Positions 62,575 to 64,000 of a stretch of 64,000 nt of DNA are shown here, piece by piece. This stretch comes from a bacterium. GTDB taxonomy: Bacteria; Bacteroidota; Bacteroidia; Flavobacteriales_D; Sanyastnellaceae. The notes under the pieces are model-generated. The model was not told where the DNA came from. It searched no databases and worked only from the letters and a program-made list of their open reading frames with translations. Within the stretch, counting starts at the first letter, position 1, and each line of letters begins with the position of its first letter. The DNA lies in assembly GCA_029979565.1 (NCBI GenBank), contig JAPOHG010000001.1, positions 124,001 through 188,000 on the forward strand, written 5' to 3'. Position numbers and translations under genes: made by a program.

Positions 62575-64000
62575 AAAACCCTTCGCCACAACTGCCGGAT
62601 TCACATCCAAATGTCCCGAAGGCGTGCGCTTGGATGTGGCCTCCCATCGGGCATGTGCACCCAGAGGACGCCACCTGTCCGGCCACATGGGGGCCTCCTT
62701 AGCATACAAGCCCGTGCACGAAACGCCCAGGCCTGCAGCCATATGAAGGGGCCCGGTGCTGGAGGCAATCAATCCATCGCATGCGGCAATCAACGACAGC
62801 AGCTGCGTCAATGATAATTGGCCCGTCGTGTCGACCACGTCGGGATGGGGCTCCAGCACCTCGCGCAAGGGCTCTCCCTCTGCAGCAGTTCCCGTCCAAA
62901 GCACGCGGCATCCTGATTTCACCAGAATTTCCATGCACGCCACGTACCGCTCCAATGGCCAATTGGTGGCGCTGTTGTTCGAACCTGCGTGCAGGATGAC
63001 GTGCCGTTGACCGGGGACGATCCATTGCGCTCCACCCGCGATTTCACCCGCCAGCTCGGTCCAAGGTTGCGCTTGCAGTTTTCCCCATGCATACCACAGG
63101 GTCGAATCCTCCGGGACATGCAAACCGGGACGATTCCATCCGGGAGCCGGGTGCATGGAAAGGGCGAGGTCCATGCCGTGCCACGCCTCATGCCTGCCCG
63201 ACGCCTTCCTCGATGCACCGTTGTGAATGTTCATGAACCGCGCAAAAGGCCATCGACGCCTTGTTCCAACCCTCACCGGTATCCCTGAGCTGTGAACAAG
63301 GCGTGCGACCGTAGCATCGGGAAACGCCAAAATCGCTGCATCGTATGCCGACCAATCGATTTCTTCCCTTTCGTCCCATATCAATACGTTGTCGACATCG
63401 GCCGCGGCCCGTGCAACCGGAGCGGCATACGCCCGGGTGAGAAAATCCACCTGCAAGCTCGGGTTTACGGACTTCAAGAATCCCGCCACTGGGAGGGTTA
63501 CTGCGACATCCCCGATTGCATCTGTTCGACACACCAGGACGCGCTTTATTTCATTGCGTCCTTGGCTTTGGAGCGCACGTTCGATGCGCTGACGATTGTC
63601 AATTTTCCGGTATTTCTCAGCGGTGGCAAACGCACTCCAACGAGCGATGGTCCATCCTGTAGCACCGTCCCGCCAGCCCCCGCGAAGAATGGCATTCTTG
63701 AACCACTGAAATCCCGCTTTGATGCCACGGAAGCCCGGGGAAGCGAGCCACCTTGGCCCTTGGTAAGCCAAGGCTGCGATGTCCGAGAAATAGCCAATTT
63801 GACGCAGGTGGTCCTCAACCGAGTGGTAAGAATAGTGCAGTATGTCACCCTTCAAAAACCCGGCTTTACCGGCTTCATTCAAGTCCAATCGATCGTGTGG
63901 GTTTTCTCCTTTCCACTGGGCATGACCGGCCTTCCACAGCCTGAGCTTTGTGTCCGGATACCAACCCCCGTGCCGGACCCAGTGGCCACAGTACGAAGTG
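62542..64000 (-). CDS. GT2-GT9 fusion glycosyltransferase, 5' end outside window
   Basis: One unbroken reading frame holds two glycosyltransferase modules. From the right edge it reads YCGHWVRHGGWYPDTKLRLW, then GDILHYSYHSVEDHLRQIGY, the C-terminal half of a GT2 LPS-core glycosyltransferase of the WaaE/KdtX type. After SAFATAEKYRK and a short linker, a GT9 heptosyltransferase-like domain begins at KRVLVCRTDAIGDVAVTLPV. It continues with VILHAGSNNSATNWPLERYV and ASSTGPLHMAAGLGV. The GT2 N-terminus lies beyond the window. There is no stop, and no plausible separate start, between the modules. Confidence 0.88.
   Translation of the reverse strand, partial: TSYCGHWVRHGGWYPDTKLRLWKAGHAQWKGENPHDRLDLNEAGKAGFLKGDILHYSYHSVEDHLRQIGYFSDIAALAYQGPRWLASPGFRGIKAGFQWFKNAILRGGWRDGATGWTIARWSAFATAEKYRKIDNRQRIERALQSQGRNEIKRVLVCRTDAIGDVAVTLPVAGFLKSVNPSLQVDFLTRAYAAPVARAAADVDNVLIWDEREEIDWSAYDAAILAFPDATVARLVHSSGIPVRVGTRRRWPFARFMNIHNGASRKASGRHEAWHGMDLALSMHPAPGWNRPGLHVPEDSTLWYAWGKLQAQPWTELAGEIAGGAQWIVPGQRHVILHAGSNNSATNWPLERYVACMEILVKSGCRVLWTGTAAEGEPLREVLEPHPDVVDTTGQLSLTQLLSLIAACDGLIASSTGPLHMAAGLGVSCTGLYAKEAPMWPDRWRPLGAHARWEATSKRTPSGHLDVNPAVVAKGFLDLWGIPPAE

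Overview
The window is a gene-dense chromosomal segment from a member of the Bacteroidota that looks G+C-rich for the phylum. Several signs point there. Promoter elements match the phylum's -7 motif TANNTTTG, and Shine-Dalgarno sequences are essentially absent. Gene neighbourhoods are characteristic: two OmpH-like genes, bamA, uppS, a DUF6089 gene, nadK, a CBS gene and pdxJ in a row; a DUF4271 gene, hemD, rnpA and an S41 protease in a row; mreB to rodA; a TonB-dependent receptor with a carboxypeptidase-like N-terminal domain; and a GbsR/MarR-type regulator. I cannot name a genus. No insertion sequence, prophage, CRISPR array or plasmid-type gene was found, and no gap without a gene exceeds 300 bases.

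Layout. 1-2.0 kb (minus): rfbD, cut by the window edge, and an orphan FtsX/MacB-type permease. 2.0-9.2 kb (plus): purH, then the elongasome operon mreB-mreC-mreD-mrdA-rodA. 9.2-9.43 kb: a non-coding stretch with its own promoter, a long imperfect hairpin and a terminator, the best candidate here for a structured small RNA (6S-like). 9.4-13.5 kb (minus): sucA-sucB. 13.5-18.4 kb (minus): an RND/MMPL exporter, rfbA, a polyprenyl synthase and a small unknown gene. 18.5-28.1 kb (plus): lpdA, pabB, tilS, a queuosine-precursor transporter, dsbD with a doubled N-terminal domain, gmhA, a comM/yifB relative and a gamma-carbonic-anhydrase-like protein. 28.1-36.0 kb (minus): murI and the outer-membrane assembly block. 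36.0-37.6 kb (plus): pdxJ and an esterase. 37.6-39.3 kb (minus): a CLC channel/transporter with CBS domains. 39.4-40.2 kb (plus): a tandem Usp protein. 40.2-47.9 kb (minus): a YfiR / repeat protein / HAMP-PP2C phosphatase trio, ferritin, a GbsR-like regulator, an FAD oxidoreductase, kbl and an LD-carboxypeptidase. 47.9-50.2 kb (plus): metG and tRNA-Thr(CGT). 50.2-54.1 kb (minus): a TonB-dependent receptor and asd. 54.2-62.6 kb (plus): a large secreted lamin-tail protein, a DUF4271 gene, hemD, rnpA, an S41 protease and an O-antigen ligase-like protein. 62.5 kb to the edge (minus): a GT2-GT9 fusion glycosyltransferase.

Functional themes. The envelope dominates: cell shape (mre/mrd/rodA), peptidoglycan precursors and recycling (murI, uppS, LD-carboxypeptidase), outer-membrane protein assembly (bamA and two OmpH chaperones), LPS or surface sugars (rfbA, rfbD, gmhA, GT2-GT9, O-antigen ligase) and disulfide reduction (dsbD). 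Central metabolism is represented by purH, sucAB with lpdA, pabB, asd, pdxJ, nadK and hemD.

Most interesting observations. (1) The putative 6S-like RNA at about 9294-9426. (2) A recurring arrangement in which a -7 element ends exactly four bases before the start codon; three cases (permease, lpdA, kbl) are perfect TANNTTTG matches. This predicts leaderless mRNAs. (3) A YfiR / repeat protein / HAMP-SpoIIE phosphatase signalling cassette. (4) A DsbD with two N-terminal alpha domains. (5) The GT2-GT9 fusion. (6) A CLC protein with channel-type residues.
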